Origin: Salinisphaera sp. G21_0
GTDB lineage: Bacteria; Pseudomonadota; Gammaproteobacteria; Pseudomonadales; Endozoicomonadaceae
Direction of reading: 5' to 3'
Assembly: GCF_017744115.1 (NCBI RefSeq)
Contig: NZ_JAGHQW010000018.1
Span: 1 to 64,000 of the forward strand
Length of the DNA: 64,000 nucleotides
The notes under the pieces are model-generated. The model was given only the letters and a program-made list of their open reading frames with translations, had not been told where the DNA came from and did not search any database. Positions 9,052 through 18,179 of this stretch are shown piece after piece (position 1 is the stretch's first letter; every line of letters starts with the position of its first letter). Both the position numbers and the translations under genes were made by a program.

Positions 9052-10058
9052 CTCAACCAAGGCATGTTCTGGTGGTTAAAACTTCCTCTATGGGGGATAT
9101 CATCCACACCCTTCCGGCACTGACCGATGCGGCATCAGCCATACCCGGTCTTCGTTTTGACTGGGTGGTGGAAGAGAGTTTTGCCGAGATTCCAGCCTGG
9201 CATCCCGCGGTTGACCGGGTGATTCCTGTCGCTGTGCGCCGCTGGCGCAAGTCGTTGCTGCAAACCTGGAAATCCGGGGAGTGGCAGCAGTTCAAAAAAA
9301 CCTTGGGTGCCAGTAACTACGATGCCGTGATTGACGCCCAGGGGCTGTTAAAAAGCGCTTTCATTGCCAGAAAAGCCAAAGGTCCTCGCTTTGGGCTGGA
9401 TAAACAGTCTGCCCGTGAGCCGATTGCCAGCCGTTTTTACCAGTTCCCACAATCGGTCCCATTGGAACAGCATGCCGTTGAGCGTGTTCGCCAGCTCTTT
9501 GCCAAATCGCTGGCCTATGTATTACCGAAAACACCGGGTCAGTTTCTGCTGAATAAAGACAAATTCCCCAAAGGGCTGATTAAGGATAAGCATTATGTGG
9601 TGTTTGTTCACGGAACCACCTGGCCAACCAAACACTGGCCTGAAAACTACTGGTGTGAGTTGGCGCAGAAAGTGAATCAGGCCGGTCTTCAGGTCGTATT
9701 GCCCTGGGGTAATGACCATGAAAAGGCCAGGGCAGAGCGCATTGCCAATACCAGCAGCCGGGCCACCGTGCTGCCGAAGCTGTCTCTGGCTGATGTTGCT
9801 GGCGTGATTTGCGAAGCTCAGGCAGCCGTTGCCGTTGATACCGGCCTGGGACATTTAACAGCAGCACTGGAAACACCGGCGGTCTCGCTCTATGGACCCA
9901 CCAGCCCGGTAAAAGTCGGTGCTTATGGCACGGGACAGAAGCACCTGACCCTTGAACACTGTCCAACCGGCGAGTTCCCTGCCACCAATCCTGGAATTTT
10001 TGCACCGATGACACCGAATGTTGTCTGGCGGGCACTTGAGTCACAGATCGAACGTTAA
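9048..10058 (+). CDS. waaC: ADP-heptose:LPS heptosyltransferase I
   Basis: WaaC adds the first heptose to Kdo2-lipid A. The 336 residues start with VLVVKTSSMGDIIHTLPAL, the WaaC version of the glycosyltransferase-9 N-terminus, and contain FVHGTTWPTKHWPENYW and AVDTGLGHLTAALETPAVSLYGPTSP. The start is a TTG at 9048, supported by a strong ribosome binding site (GAAGGAGGT at 9031-9039) and the TTGA overlap with the waaF stop. The gene is followed by a 105-bp gap before the acyl carrier protein gene, with no convincing terminator, so transcription could continue. Confidence 0.95.
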   Translation: MTQPRHVLVVKTSSMGDIIHTLPALTDAASAIPGLRFDWVVEESFAEIPAWHPAVDRVIPVAVRRWRKSLLQTWKSGEWQQFKKTLGASNYDAVIDAQGLLKSAFIARKAKGPRFGLDKQSAREPIASRFYQFPQSVPLEQHAVERVRQLFAKSLAYVLPKTPGQFLLNKDKFPKGLIKDKHYVVFVHGTTWPTKHWPENYWCELAQKVNQAGLQVVLPWGNDHEKARAERIANTSSRATVLPKLSLADVAGVICEAQAAVAVDTGLGHLTAALETPAVSLYGPTSPVKVGAYGTGQKHLTLEHCPTGEFPATNPGIFAPMTPNVVWRALESQIER

Positions 10059-10163
10059 TCCATCACAACATAGAAGTTTCCGTTTATTCCATGCTGACGA
10101 CCACAGTTGCGCCATAGACGGAAAATGCCTAAAGTGGCCGATTTTTACCCCTCGGGATGATAA

Positions 10164-10412
10164 ATGACCAAGCTGGAACAAATGAACGCCATTTTGGCAG
10201 ATCTTCTCAAGCTGGATACCAGTGAGTTCAATGAACAGACTGAACTGCTGGGGGCCCTTCCGGAGTTCGACTCCATGGCCGTGGTTGGGTTGATTACGGC
10301 AATGGAAGAAACCTTTGGCATTGCCGTCAATGATGATGATCTGGACGCGGAACTGTTCGAAACCGTTGGCTCTGTTCTTTCCTATGTGGACGCAGTTGGG
10401 GCGAGTGCCTGA
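10164..10412 (+). CDS. Acyl carrier protein (non-housekeeping type)
   Basis: An 82-residue acidic four-helix carrier protein. The phosphopantetheine attachment serine lies in LPEFDSMAVVGL (Ser 38); housekeeping AcpP has DSLD here, so this is a specialised carrier. It faces the PLP-dependent decarboxylase and acyl-CoA ligase genes at 10453-13349, the same three gene types that occur together in exosortase-A (EpsH)-type exopolysaccharide loci (families TIGR03098 and TIGR03099). The likely role is to carry an acyl or aminoacyl group activated by that ligase; the substrate is unknown. It may be co-transcribed with waaC. Confidence 0.85.
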   Translation: MTKLEQMNAILADLLKLDTSEFNEQTELLGALPEFDSMAVVGLITAMEETFGIAVNDDDLDAELFETVGSVLSYVDAVGASA

Positions 10413-10421
10413 TGATTATTT

Positions 10422-10446
10422 CCAGGCCAGAATAATTCCGGCCTGG
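10422..10446. terminator. Hairpin between convergent genes
   Basis: CCAGGCC (10422-10428) pairs with GGCCTGG (10440-10446), with further GAAT/ATTC pairing inside. It sits between the convergent acyl carrier protein and decarboxylase genes. There is no long T-run, so a bidirectional terminator is only likely. Confidence 0.5.
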
Positions 10447-10452
10447 CTCTTC

Positions 10453-11715
10453 TCACAATAACAACTCCACCACTTCGGGATGTCCGAGAAACTTCTGGGG
10501 GCTGGCTGTTGCGCCATAAGCGCCAGACTGCAAAACCACAATAAAGTCTCCTACCTCCGCTTTTGGCAATGCCAGTTTTGCCCCGACAACATCCAGAGGC
10601 GTACAGAGCGGTCCGACAATCTCGACCACTTCCTGTTCTCCACTGTCAAGGCAATGGGCCAGAACTACCGGGTAATTTTTCCGGATGACCTGGCCAAAGT
10701 TACCTGAGTTGGACAGGTGATGGTGCAGTCCGCCATTGGTCATCAGGAAAACCTGTCCACGGGATTCTTTTTTATCCGTCACCTGACAAATATAATACCC
10801 CGCCTCCCCCACCAGCCAGCGCCCAAGCTCCATAACAACCTCTGATGACTTGAGCGACTCCGGACGATGATCCAGAAGGTACTGCAGGTTGTCGGCAATA
10901 CCTTCCATGGCCAGCGTCTGTTCTCCAGGGAAGTAGGGAATGCCCAGGCCGCCACCGATATTGATATGCCTGACCGGGGCTTCAACCAGACCGGCCAGCC
11001 TGGCGGCCAGCTCAAAGGTTTGCTGATGGCACTCAATCAGAGACTCTGCTTTGAGATTCTGCGAGCCAGAAAAAATATGGAAACCCTGGAAGTCCAGTTT
11101 ATCCAAATCCAGTTCCGCCAGAATAGACGGCATTTGTTCAGCATCTATACCAAACTGTTTGGGGCCGCCGGCCATTTTCATGCCGGAGGTTTTTAACTCA
11201 AAGTCCGGATTCACCCGAAATGCGATACGGGGACGAATACCCAGCTGCTGATGACAAAGGTACAGCCTTTGCAACTCCAGGGGGGACTCGATATTGATGG
11301 TAATACCCGCCGCAACGGCGGCTCTCAGTTCATGTTCTCCCTTGGCCGGCCCGGCAAAACTGATATTGGCCGCCGCCATACCGGTACCCAGGGCAACCAG
11401 CATTTCCCGGTGGGAAGCAACATCCAGCCCATCCACACACTGTGCCATATGGCCCACGACGGCGGGCATCGGATTGGCTTTTATGGCGTAGTGAAGCTTC
11501 AGTTCTGCTGGCATCTGCTGACGAAACTGGGCGACTCTTTGGGTCAGGGCCTGCCGGTCATAGATGTAGCAGGGTGAAGAGCCGGCAATAGTCACCAGAT
11601 CAGCAGCGGTATACCCGGCAATCAGTAATTGATTATCCCTGGACTGAAGACTGGCCAGTCGGTGATGTCCTTTAGTCATTTTCTCTTGCATTTTCTCTTG
11701 CACAAGATCATTCAC
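10453..11715 (-). CDS. PLP-dependent amino acid decarboxylase (exosortase-A-associated type)
   Basis: A 420-residue fold-type III enzyme of the ornithine/diaminopimelate decarboxylase superfamily. LHYAIKANPMPAVV carries the PLP-binding lysine, GFHIFSGSQNL and HINIGGGLGIPYF are the phosphate and substrate loops, and GPLCTPLDVV holds the active-site cysteine of the C-terminal domain. It resembles the TIGR03099 group of decarboxylases paired with an AMP-forming ligase and an acyl carrier protein. The start is GTG at 11715, overlapping the ligase stop as GTGA, with GAGGAGG upstream; ATGs at 11691 and 11679 are alternatives. The substrate is unknown; a small amine tethered through the neighbouring carrier protein is an inference. 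Confidence 0.85.
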   Translation of the reverse strand: MNDLVQEKMQEKMTKGHHRLASLQSRDNQLLIAGYTAADLVTIAGSSPCYIYDRQALTQRVAQFRQQMPAELKLHYAIKANPMPAVVGHMAQCVDGLDVASHREMLVALGTGMAAANISFAGPAKGEHELRAAVAAGITINIESPLELQRLYLCHQQLGIRPRIAFRVNPDFELKTSGMKMAGGPKQFGIDAEQMPSILAELDLDKLDFQGFHIFSGSQNLKAESLIECHQQTFELAARLAGLVEAPVRHINIGGGLGIPYFPGEQTLAMEGIADNLQYLLDHRPESLKSSEVVMELGRWLVGEAGYYICQVTDKKESRGQVFLMTNGGLHHHLSNSGNFGQVIRKNYPVVLAHCLDSGEQEVVEIVGPLCTPLDVVGAKLALPKAEVGDFIVVLQSGAYGATASPQKFLGHPEVVELLL

Positions 11716-13349
11716 AAAACAGATGCCTCCTCGTCCTGAAACAGCCTCCGGTAGGCCTCCAGTAATGGCTTGCGATCAATTTTACCATTGGGATTTCTGG
11801 CAAGTGTCGTTTGCTGGATAACACGGATGGGGACCATATAAGCGGGCAGGCATTGCTGGCAGTGGCGGATCAATGAGGGTTCATCGATTTCACTGCTGTC
11901 GCTGCTCACTACGACCAGAACGATGGCCTGCCCCAAACGGAAGTGCGGGACACCAATAGCCGCCACTTCTGCCACCAGCCCGGATGAATAAACCACCTCT
12001 TCCACTTCCGTTGGGCTGACCCGATAACCGGATGTTTTGATCATATCGTCGCGACGACCGACAAAATAAATATATCCATCGTCGTCTTTACGAACAATAT
12101 CACCGGACCAGACGGCCAGCTCTTTGCCCGGAATTCCCGGTATGGCACAGGGTGCAGGCCTGAAGCGTTCAGCGGTTCGCTCAGGATCATTCCAGTACCC
12201 CATGCTGACCAGGGCACCACGGTGTACCAGCTCGCCGGGTTCATGGGATCCACAGATCTCACCCAGCTCATTGATCACCATCACATCCGCATTGGGAATG
12301 GCTTTACCCATAGACCCGGGTCGTAAATCAATCTGTTCAGGAGGAAGAAAGCAGGAGCGGAATGCCTCGGTCAAACCATACATCAAGTAAGGTTTGGCAT
12401 AGCGAAAACGCTGTCGCAGTACTGCCAGGGTGGCCGTCGGCATGGCACCACCGGTATTGGTAAAGTAGCGCAGACTGTCACCAGCCCCTTGTGGCCAGGG
12501 CAGATCGGCTATCTGAACCCAGAGTGGCGGAACCAGGCCAAGCCCGGTGATCTGCTGCTTCTCCACCGTTTTAATGACATCCCTTGGGAGAAGGTATTCC
12601 AGTAGATAACAACTGGCACCCACCAGAAATGCCGTTGTCAGCTGGCTGAAACCGTAATCAAAACTGAAGGGCAAAACACAGAGCAGGCGATCTTCCGGTG
12701 TATTGCCCAGATACTGGGCAACACTGCTGGCCCCCGTCACCATATTACGGTGTGACAGCACAACGCCTTTGGGCTTTCCTGTGCTGCCGGAGGTATAAAG
12801 AATCGCCGCCATATCCGCATCAATGGACGACACCGGTTCCCACCAGGCACAGGGCTTGAGGAAATTTGCCCAGTTCATTGGGCTGGCGGATTGTCGATGA
12901 ATGAAAGCGCTATCAGACAAGGGATTATTGACCGGGTCCTCATCAGCAAGGCCACCATCAACCAGAATCACTTGCATAAGGTCATGGCACTGGTGAATTT
13001 CAGCTTCCAGCTGCTGATAGCGGGCTTTGTTAGTCATCAGCACACGAACATTGCAGTCTTTGAGAATATGAAAGACCTGGGGCGGTTTCAGCACCGGATT
13101 GACGGGCACCATGACGCCACCGGCGGCCGTTGCACCAAAGTAGCTGAAGACCGCTTCCGGCGTTTTAGGCAGGTAGATTGCCACCCGTTCATGTTGCATC
13201 AGACCCAGCTTTTGCAACCCGGCGGCCACCGAACGAATCTGTCGGGAAACGGTCTGGTAATCAAACCACTGGTCTTTGCAGCCCAGGGCTTTCGAGGAAG
13301 GCGAACGTTCTGCCTGGCGCAGAACAATCTGGTGTAGCAACAAGCTCAT
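11712..13349 (-). CDS. AMP-forming acyl-CoA ligase (exosortase-A-associated type)
   Basis: A 545-residue ANL-superfamily enzyme that activates a carboxylate as acyl-adenylate. Visible motifs are ILYTSGSTGKPKGVVLSHRN (ATP-binding loop), YGLTEAFRSC (motif A5), WSGDIVRKDDDGYIYFVGR (A7-A8 hinge) and NPNGKIDRKPLLEAY with the C-terminal catalytic lysine. It closely fits TIGR03098. It is translationally coupled to the decarboxylase downstream and faces the acyl carrier protein, so the three probably load and modify an acyl or amino acid group. No exosortase, PEP-CTERM protein or polysaccharide gene is present in the window, so the usual pathway partner is missing here. Confidence 0.85.
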   Translation of the reverse strand: MSLLLHQIVLRQAERSPSSKALGCKDQWFDYQTVSRQIRSVAAGLQKLGLMQHERVAIYLPKTPEAVFSYFGATAAGGVMVPVNPVLKPPQVFHILKDCNVRVLMTNKARYQQLEAEIHQCHDLMQVILVDGGLADEDPVNNPLSDSAFIHRQSASPMNWANFLKPCAWWEPVSSIDADMAAILYTSGSTGKPKGVVLSHRNMVTGASSVAQYLGNTPEDRLLCVLPFSFDYGFSQLTTAFLVGASCYLLEYLLPRDVIKTVEKQQITGLGLVPPLWVQIADLPWPQGAGDSLRYFTNTGGAMPTATLAVLRQRFRYAKPYLMYGLTEAFRSCFLPPEQIDLRPGSMGKAIPNADVMVINELGEICGSHEPGELVHRGALVSMGYWNDPERTAERFRPAPCAIPGIPGKELAVWSGDIVRKDDDGYIYFVGRRDDMIKTSGYRVSPTEVEEVVYSSGLVAEVAAIGVPHFRLGQAIVLVVVSSDSSEIDEPSLIRHCQQCLPAYMVPIRVIQQTTLARNPNGKIDRKPLLEAYRRLFQDEEASVL

Positions 13350-13382
13350 GGGTTTAACAACGGCTCAAAAGTATATCAACCA

Positions 13383-13434
13383 TGGCGGTTGATCTATTCC
13401 CATGGGTTTTCATGGGAATAGAAGGCCACCGCCA
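13383..13434. terminator. Long hairpin downstream of argH
   Basis: CTATTCCCATG (13394-13404) pairs perfectly with CATGGGAATAG (13411-13421), enclosed by an outer TGGCGGT/ACCGCCA pair. It lies just after the argH stop and upstream of the ligase on the same strand. It lacks a T-run, so it may be a weak terminator or an RNA-stabilising structure. Confidence 0.45.
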
Positions 13435-13438
13435 CACT

Positions 13439-14860
13439 TTAAAGTGTTTTACGGGCATTCAGCACAGCCTGCCGGACCTGCTCTGGCGCTGTACCACCGA
13501 GATGATTACGGGCGCTTACCGAGCCTTCCAGCGTCAGGACATCAAATACATCCTGCTCGATCGTGTCAGAGAAAACCTGAAGCTCCGCCAGCGTCATCTC
13601 AGACAGATCCCGGCCTTCCTGAATACCAAAGGCCACGGCCTTACCCACCACTTCATGGGCATTCCTGAAGGGCATGCCACGGCGCACCAGGTAATCCGCC
13701 AGATCGGTAGCGGTACTGAAACCCCGGCGAGCGGCTTCCAGCATGTTCTCTTTGCGGGCCTGAATATGCGGCACCATATCGGCAAACGCCCGCAGGCAAT
13801 CCCTGAGGGTATCCACCGTATCAAACAGTGGTTCCTTATCTTCCTGATTGTCTTTGTTGTAAGCCAGCGGTTGGGATTTCATCAAGGTCAGCAATGACAC
13901 CAGGTGGCCATTGACCCGGCCGGTTTTGCCTCTGACCAGTTCCGGCACATCCGGGTTTTTCTTCTGCGGCATAATGGAAGAGCCGGTACAGAAGCGATCT
14001 GGCAGGTCAATAAAGTTAAACTGCGCTGAAGTCCACAGCACCAGCTCTTCAGACATGCGTGACAAATGGGTCATGATCAGGGCACCGGCGGCACAGAACT
14101 CAATGGCAAAGTCCCGGTCACTGACGGAGTCCAGAGAGTTGCGGGAAGGGCGATCAAAACCAAGGGCAGAAGCCGTATACTCCCGATCAACAGGGTAAGT
14201 GGTGCCTGCCAGTGCAGCAGCGCCCAGGGGGCTGATATTAACACGCTTGCGGCAGTCCTGCAGGCGCTCATCGTCACGCACCAGCATCTCATACCAGGCC
14301 ATAAGATGATGACCGAAGGTCACAGGCTGTGCTGTTTGCAGATGGGTAAAGCCTGGCATGACGGTGTCGGCTTCACGCTCGGCAACCTCCAATAGCCCGT
14401 GCTGCAGGCGCTTGAGTTCTGCTGATATGGCGTCAATCTCATCACGCAGCCATAAACGAATGTCGGTAGCGACCTGGTCATTTCTGGAGCGCCCGGTGTG
14501 CAGTTTTTTGCCAGCAGCACCGATACGGTCCGTCAGGCGAGCCTCGATATTCATGTGGATGTCTTCAAGCTCAATGGACCAGTCAATACGATCCTGCTCA
14601 ATATCCTCAAGAATACCTTCAAGGCCAGAGATAATGGCATTGAGTTCGTCTTCGCTCAGAATACCCGCCCGGTGCAGCATCCGGGCATGGGCCATTGATC
14701 CCTGAATATCGTGGCGATAAAGGCGTCGGTCAAAATCAATGGAAGCGGTAAAACGGGCAACAAAGGCATCGACGCCTTCGCTGAAACGCCCACCCCATTG
14801 TTGATTAGAACTGTGGTTACTGCGCTTTTCACCCTGATCTGCTGAATGGCTTGCCGACAT
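13439..14860 (-). CDS. argH: Argininosuccinate lyase
   Basis: ArgH cleaves argininosuccinate to arginine and fumarate, the last step of arginine synthesis. The 473-residue protein begins before [18 protein letters not shown] and carries the fumarase/aspartase superfamily signature [12 protein letters not shown], plus [13 protein letters not shown] and the catalytic-histidine segment [17 protein letters not shown] 17-residue N-terminal extension is possible, but the ATG at 14860 has an excellent ribosome binding site (GGGGAAGAG) and is chosen. It is divergent from algZ, the arrangement also found in Pseudomonas. Confidence 0.95.
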   Translation of the reverse strand: MSASHSADQGEKRSNHSSNQQWGGRFSEGVDAFVARFTASIDFDRRLYRHDIQGSMAHARMLHRAGILSEDELNAIISGLEGILEDIEQDRIDWSIELEDIHMNIEARLTDRIGAAGKKLHTGRSRNDQVATDIRLWLRDEIDAISAELKRLQHGLLEVAEREADTVMPGFTHLQTAQPVTFGHHLMAWYEMLVRDDERLQDCRKRVNISPLGAAALAGTTYPVDREYTASALGFDRPSRNSLDSVSDRDFAIEFCAAGALIMTHLSRMSEELVLWTSAQFNFIDLPDRFCTGSSIMPQKKNPDVPELVRGKTGRVNGHLVSLLTLMKSQPLAYNKDNQEDKEPLFDTVDTLRDCLRAFADMVPHIQARKENMLEAARRGFSTATDLADYLVRRGMPFRNAHEVVGKAVAFGIQEGRDLSEMTLAELQVFSDTIEQDVFDVLTLEGSVSARNHLGGTAPEQVRQAVLNARKTL

Positions 14861-15121
14861 TAATCTCTTCCCCACCCGGTTCTCATTTTTTAAAGACGGA
14901 CGTACAATCAATACCGATCCGGCATTGACGCGTTGTGAGCGGAGGCATTATATCGGTGTCACGGCTTGATTGCATCGCTCACAGCCTCCTTCCGGGCAAG
15001 AGAATAGACATACTTCCGATAACAATAATGAAGTTCCTCTTACTTTTGAGAGGCAGCCTGAGATAAACAGCCCCTGATAAGAACGGGTTCTCACAATAGC
15101 GTTGAGAACAAGAGCCGCCCC

Positions 15122-16198
15122 ATGATGATCCAGACCCAGCACAACAAAGATGATTTTTTTCTCCCAGACCTTGGGTCAGGTCAGTCGGTGTTTATGCTGG
15201 TGCTGATTTCTGAGTTGTTTGTCCTGGTTCAGGTGCTTGCCCTGCCCGGCGAGATCGACTTCAGCTGGACACGACTGGCCATGCTGTCACTGTTTGTTCA
15301 GTGGATTGTGCTCTCCAGCAGCGCCTTTCTCTATCTGGCCAGGCCTTTCCTGAAGGGGCTTCCCACCTGGCAGTCGGTAATAATTTCTCTGTTGGGCGTG
15401 CAGATCATTACGCTGCTGCTTACTTTGCTATCTCAGGCCTTACTGTCGCCTGTTCACTTTGCACCTGACTGGCAACAGGTCAACCGCAATCTGCTGGCGG
15501 CACTGATTATCTCGGCCATGCTGCTGCGCTATTTTTACATTCAGTATGAAGTCAATTTGCAGCAACAGGTTATCCACAATGCCCGCCTCGACTCATTGCA
15601 GGCGACGATGCGCCCGCATTTCCTGTTTAATTCCATGAACATTATTGCCAGCCTGATTCAGGTCAACCCTGAAAAAGCAGAGCAGGCGGTGGAAGACCTG
15701 TCAGACCTGTTCAGGGCCAGCCTGCAAAACTCCGGTCAGAATAAGAGTGCTGTCGTCCCCATCCAGAAAGAGATACAGATCAGCGAGAGTTACCTGAGAA
15801 TCGAGCAGCAAAGGCTGGGTGACCGCCTTGAGGTCAAGTGGCTGGTTGGTGAACTTCCGCACAGGCTGTCTATTCCTCCCTTTACCTTGCAGCCTTTGGT
15901 GGAGAACGCCGTTTACCATGGCATTCAGCCGCTGGAGGCCGGTGGCTGCATTACCATCAGCATCAACATTGATCAGCAAATGGTTCAGATTTCTGTAGAA
16001 AATCCGATGCCATATACTGAGACCATTTCCAAGGGCAATCAGATTGCCCTGAACAATATCCGTTCCCGCCTGGCGATGCTCTATGGCAGCAAAGCCAGCC
16101 TGACCACGGATATCCGGGAGCATTCCGGTGTCAAATGGTACACGGCGCAGGTGTACTATCCCTGCCAATGGGACAACGCTGTTGATTTACAAATTTGA
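15122..16198 (+). CDS. algZ: Sensor kinase of LytS/AlgZ (FimS) family
   Basis: A 358-residue inner-membrane sensor. About four hydrophobic segments lie between residues 20 and 140, followed by a His_kinase (PF06580) domain with the conserved histidine in ATMRPHFLFNSMN (His 166) and a degenerate HATPase-like part with LQPLVENAVYHGIQP. AlgZ with AlgR controls type IV pilus expression and alginate-related genes in Pseudomonas. The pilGHIJ-chpA operon in this window makes a pilus-linked role plausible. It is immediately upstream of algR with a 43-bp gap and divergent from argH. A second in-frame ATG follows directly, so the start is uncertain by one codon. Confidence 0.9.
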   Translation: MMIQTQHNKDDFFLPDLGSGQSVFMLVLISELFVLVQVLALPGEIDFSWTRLAMLSLFVQWIVLSSSAFLYLARPFLKGLPTWQSVIISLLGVQIITLLLTLLSQALLSPVHFAPDWQQVNRNLLAALIISAMLLRYFYIQYEVNLQQQVIHNARLDSLQATMRPHFLFNSMNIIASLIQVNPEKAEQAVEDLSDLFRASLQNSGQNKSAVVPIQKEIQISESYLRIEQQRLGDRLEVKWLVGELPHRLSIPPFTLQPLVENAVYHGIQPLEAGGCITISINIDQQMVQISVENPMPYTETISKGNQIALNNIRSRLAMLYGSKASLTTDIREHSGVKWYTAQVYYPCQWDNAVDLQI

Positions 16199-16241
16199 TA
16201 AGAACATTGATAAATTACTGACGGGAACCGATCACCGAACA

Positions 16242-16979
16242 ATGAATGTCCTGATTGTTGATGATGAGCCACTGGCCCGGGAACGGCTGAGACACCTGAT
16301 TGGCCGGATTGATAACTTTATGGTGCTTGAACATGAGGCCAGCAATGGACGGGATGCCATCGATCTGTGCAGCCAGTACCACCCCGATATCGTGTTGATG
16401 GACATTCGTATGCCCGTAATGGGTGGTCTGGAGGCTGCCAGGTATATCAGCGCCATGGACAAGCCACCGGCCGTGGTTTTTTGCACCGCCTATGACAATC
16501 ATGCCCTGGAAGCGTTTGATGCCCAGGCGGTGGGTTATCTGCTGAAACCGATTCGCCAGGACCACTTGAACCAGGCATTACAACGTGCCAGCAAAGTGAA
16601 TCGTCTGCAACTGGCCTGGCTGAACGACCATCTGCCAGAGCATCAGGAGCAGGGCCATATCGCCGCCAAAACCCTGCGCGGTATCGAGTTGGTTCCCCTC
16701 AATGATGTGCTCTACTTTATGGCGGATAATAAATATGTGACGGTCTATCATCGCCAGGGTGAAGTGCTGATTGATGATTCGCTCAAAACCCTGGAAGAAG
16801 ACCATAGCCAGCACTTTGTCAGAATTCACCGAAATGCGCTGGTGCGCCGTGATGCCATTGAAAGTCTGTCCCGGGATGATAAGGGGCACTGTTTTATCCA
16901 TCTCAGGGAAGTGCCACAACCACTGTCCATCAGCCGACGTCATGTGCCGTTGATCAAAAAAATCATGCAGTCCCTATAA
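16242..16979 (+). CDS. algR: LytTR response regulator AlgR
   Basis: A 245-residue regulator: CheY-like receiver (VDDEP near the N-terminus, phospho-acceptor Asp 54 in VLMDIRMP, lysine in YLLKPI) followed by a LytTR DNA-binding domain from ~residue 140 (ELVPLNDVLYFMADNKYVTVY, FVRIHRNALVRRDAIESL). It is the partner of AlgZ. The frame is open further upstream into algZ, but MNVLIVDDEP is the conserved family start, so the ATG at 16242 is used. It is followed by hemC, the order seen in Pseudomonas. Confidence 0.93.
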   Translation: MNVLIVDDEPLARERLRHLIGRIDNFMVLEHEASNGRDAIDLCSQYHPDIVLMDIRMPVMGGLEAARYISAMDKPPAVVFCTAYDNHALEAFDAQAVGYLLKPIRQDHLNQALQRASKVNRLQLAWLNDHLPEHQEQGHIAAKTLRGIELVPLNDVLYFMADNKYVTVYHRQGEVLIDDSLKTLEEDHSQHFVRIHRNALVRRDAIESLSRDDKGHCFIHLREVPQPLSISRRHVPLIKKIMQSL

Positions 16980-16997
16980 AGTCTGACCTCCCTTCCG

Positions 16998-17021
16998 GGC
17001 TCTGCTGATGCCAACAGAGCC
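16998..17021 (+). terminator. Possible hairpin after algR
   Basis: GGCTCTG (16998-17004) pairs with CAGAGCC (17015-17021) around a 10-nt loop, 20 bp after the algR stop. There is no clear T-run, so termination is uncertain. Confidence 0.35.
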
Positions 17022-17132
17022 TGACGCTGTCTCTTAAAGCCGGTCTGTCGTATTATCCCTCACAACTGTTTTGCCAGCAGTGTGTTTGCCTGTAGCTGGC
17101 ACTTAATTTGAACAATAGAAGCCATCAATCCT

Positions 17133-18065
17133 GTGAAAACCGTTCGTATCGCTACCCGTAAAAGCGCCCTTGCCCTGTGGCAGGCGGAATATGTCAAACA
17201 GCAGCTGGAACACCATCATCCGGATATCCGGGTCGAACTGGTCAAAATGACCAGCCAGGGCGACCGCATTCTGGACGCTCCACTGGCGAAAATTGGTGGC
17301 AAGGGGCTGTTTGTCAAAGAGCTGGAAAATGCGCTGTTGGAAGGTCGCGCCGATATTGCGGTGCATTCCATGAAGGATGTCCCCATGGAGTTTCCCGAAG
17401 GGCTTGGACTTGGGGTTATCTGCCCGCGGGAAGACCCTCGGGATGCCTTTGTCTCCAATCACTACTCCGCGCTGGATGAACTCCCACAGGGTGCTGTTGT
17501 TGGCACATCAAGCCTGCGCCGCCAGTGTCAGATACTGGCCGCCCGTCCTGATCTGACCATTCAGTTTCTGCGGGGTAATGTGAATACCCGTCTGACCAAA
17601 CTGGATGACGGCCAATATGACGCTATCATCCTGGCAGCTGCAGGATTGATTCGACTGGAGATGGCTGATCGCATTCGCAGTTACCTGGATACCACTGTGA
17701 GCCTGCCAGCTGCTGGACAGGGTGCCGTCGGTATTGAGTTGCGTCTGGCTGACGAGCAAACCAGACAACTGATTGCCCCTTTGCACGACGAGCACACGGC
17801 AATCCGGGTGGGTGCTGAACGGGCCATGAACAGACGACTGAATGGTGGTTGTCAGGTCCCGATTGGCGGATTTGCAGAACTGGACGGAGACCGGCTATTT
17901 CTCAGAGGCCTGGTCGGCAGCCCTGATGGCCAGACCATTTATCGCAGTGAAGTGACCTGTGCCGCTGAAGAGTATGAATCTGCGGGTATTCAGGTGGCTG
18001 AATCACTGCTGAAACAGGGGGCGGATAAAATCCTTGCTGGATTGAGCCTTTCGGGTAGCAGGTAA
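17133..18065 (+). CDS. hemC: Porphobilinogen deaminase (hydroxymethylbilane synthase)
   Basis: HemC joins four porphobilinogen molecules into hydroxymethylbilane in haem synthesis. The 310-residue length is normal. [18 protein letters not shown] is the usual start, followed by the substrate-binding [38 protein letters not shown] and the dipyrromethane-cofactor cysteine in [14 protein letters not shown]. Translation starts at a GTG (17133). In related bacteria hemD follows directly, but here an oppositely oriented RING/GLFG gene is inserted after it. Confidence 0.96.
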   Translation: MKTVRIATRKSALALWQAEYVKQQLEHHHPDIRVELVKMTSQGDRILDAPLAKIGGKGLFVKELENALLEGRADIAVHSMKDVPMEFPEGLGLGVICPREDPRDAFVSNHYSALDELPQGAVVGTSSLRRQCQILAARPDLTIQFLRGNVNTRLTKLDDGQYDAIILAAAGLIRLEMADRIRSYLDTTVSLPAAGQGAVGIELRLADEQTRQLIAPLHDEHTAIRVGAERAMNRRLNGGCQVPIGGFAELDGDRLFLRGLVGSPDGQTIYRSEVTCAAEEYESAGIQVAESLLKQGADKILAGLSLSGSR

Positions 18066-18179
18066 AGCCGCCTTCCGACGGCGTTGATGTTGATCTGGTG
18101 TGATGTAAACTACTGCGCCTGCACTCCTTCGACTTGCTGAATGCAGCCTTTACGTTTCTCAGAGTTTGTAACCTAAAAC

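Noticed and set aside
13382-13897. Plus-strand frames opposite argH
   Set aside because: Antisense shadows of a well-conserved enzyme gene.
17138-17150. ACCGTTCGT sequence resembling the Pseudomonas AlgR binding site at the hemC start
   Set aside because: It lies inside the conserved hemC coding sequence (Thr-Val-Arg) and the match is short; protein coding explains it.
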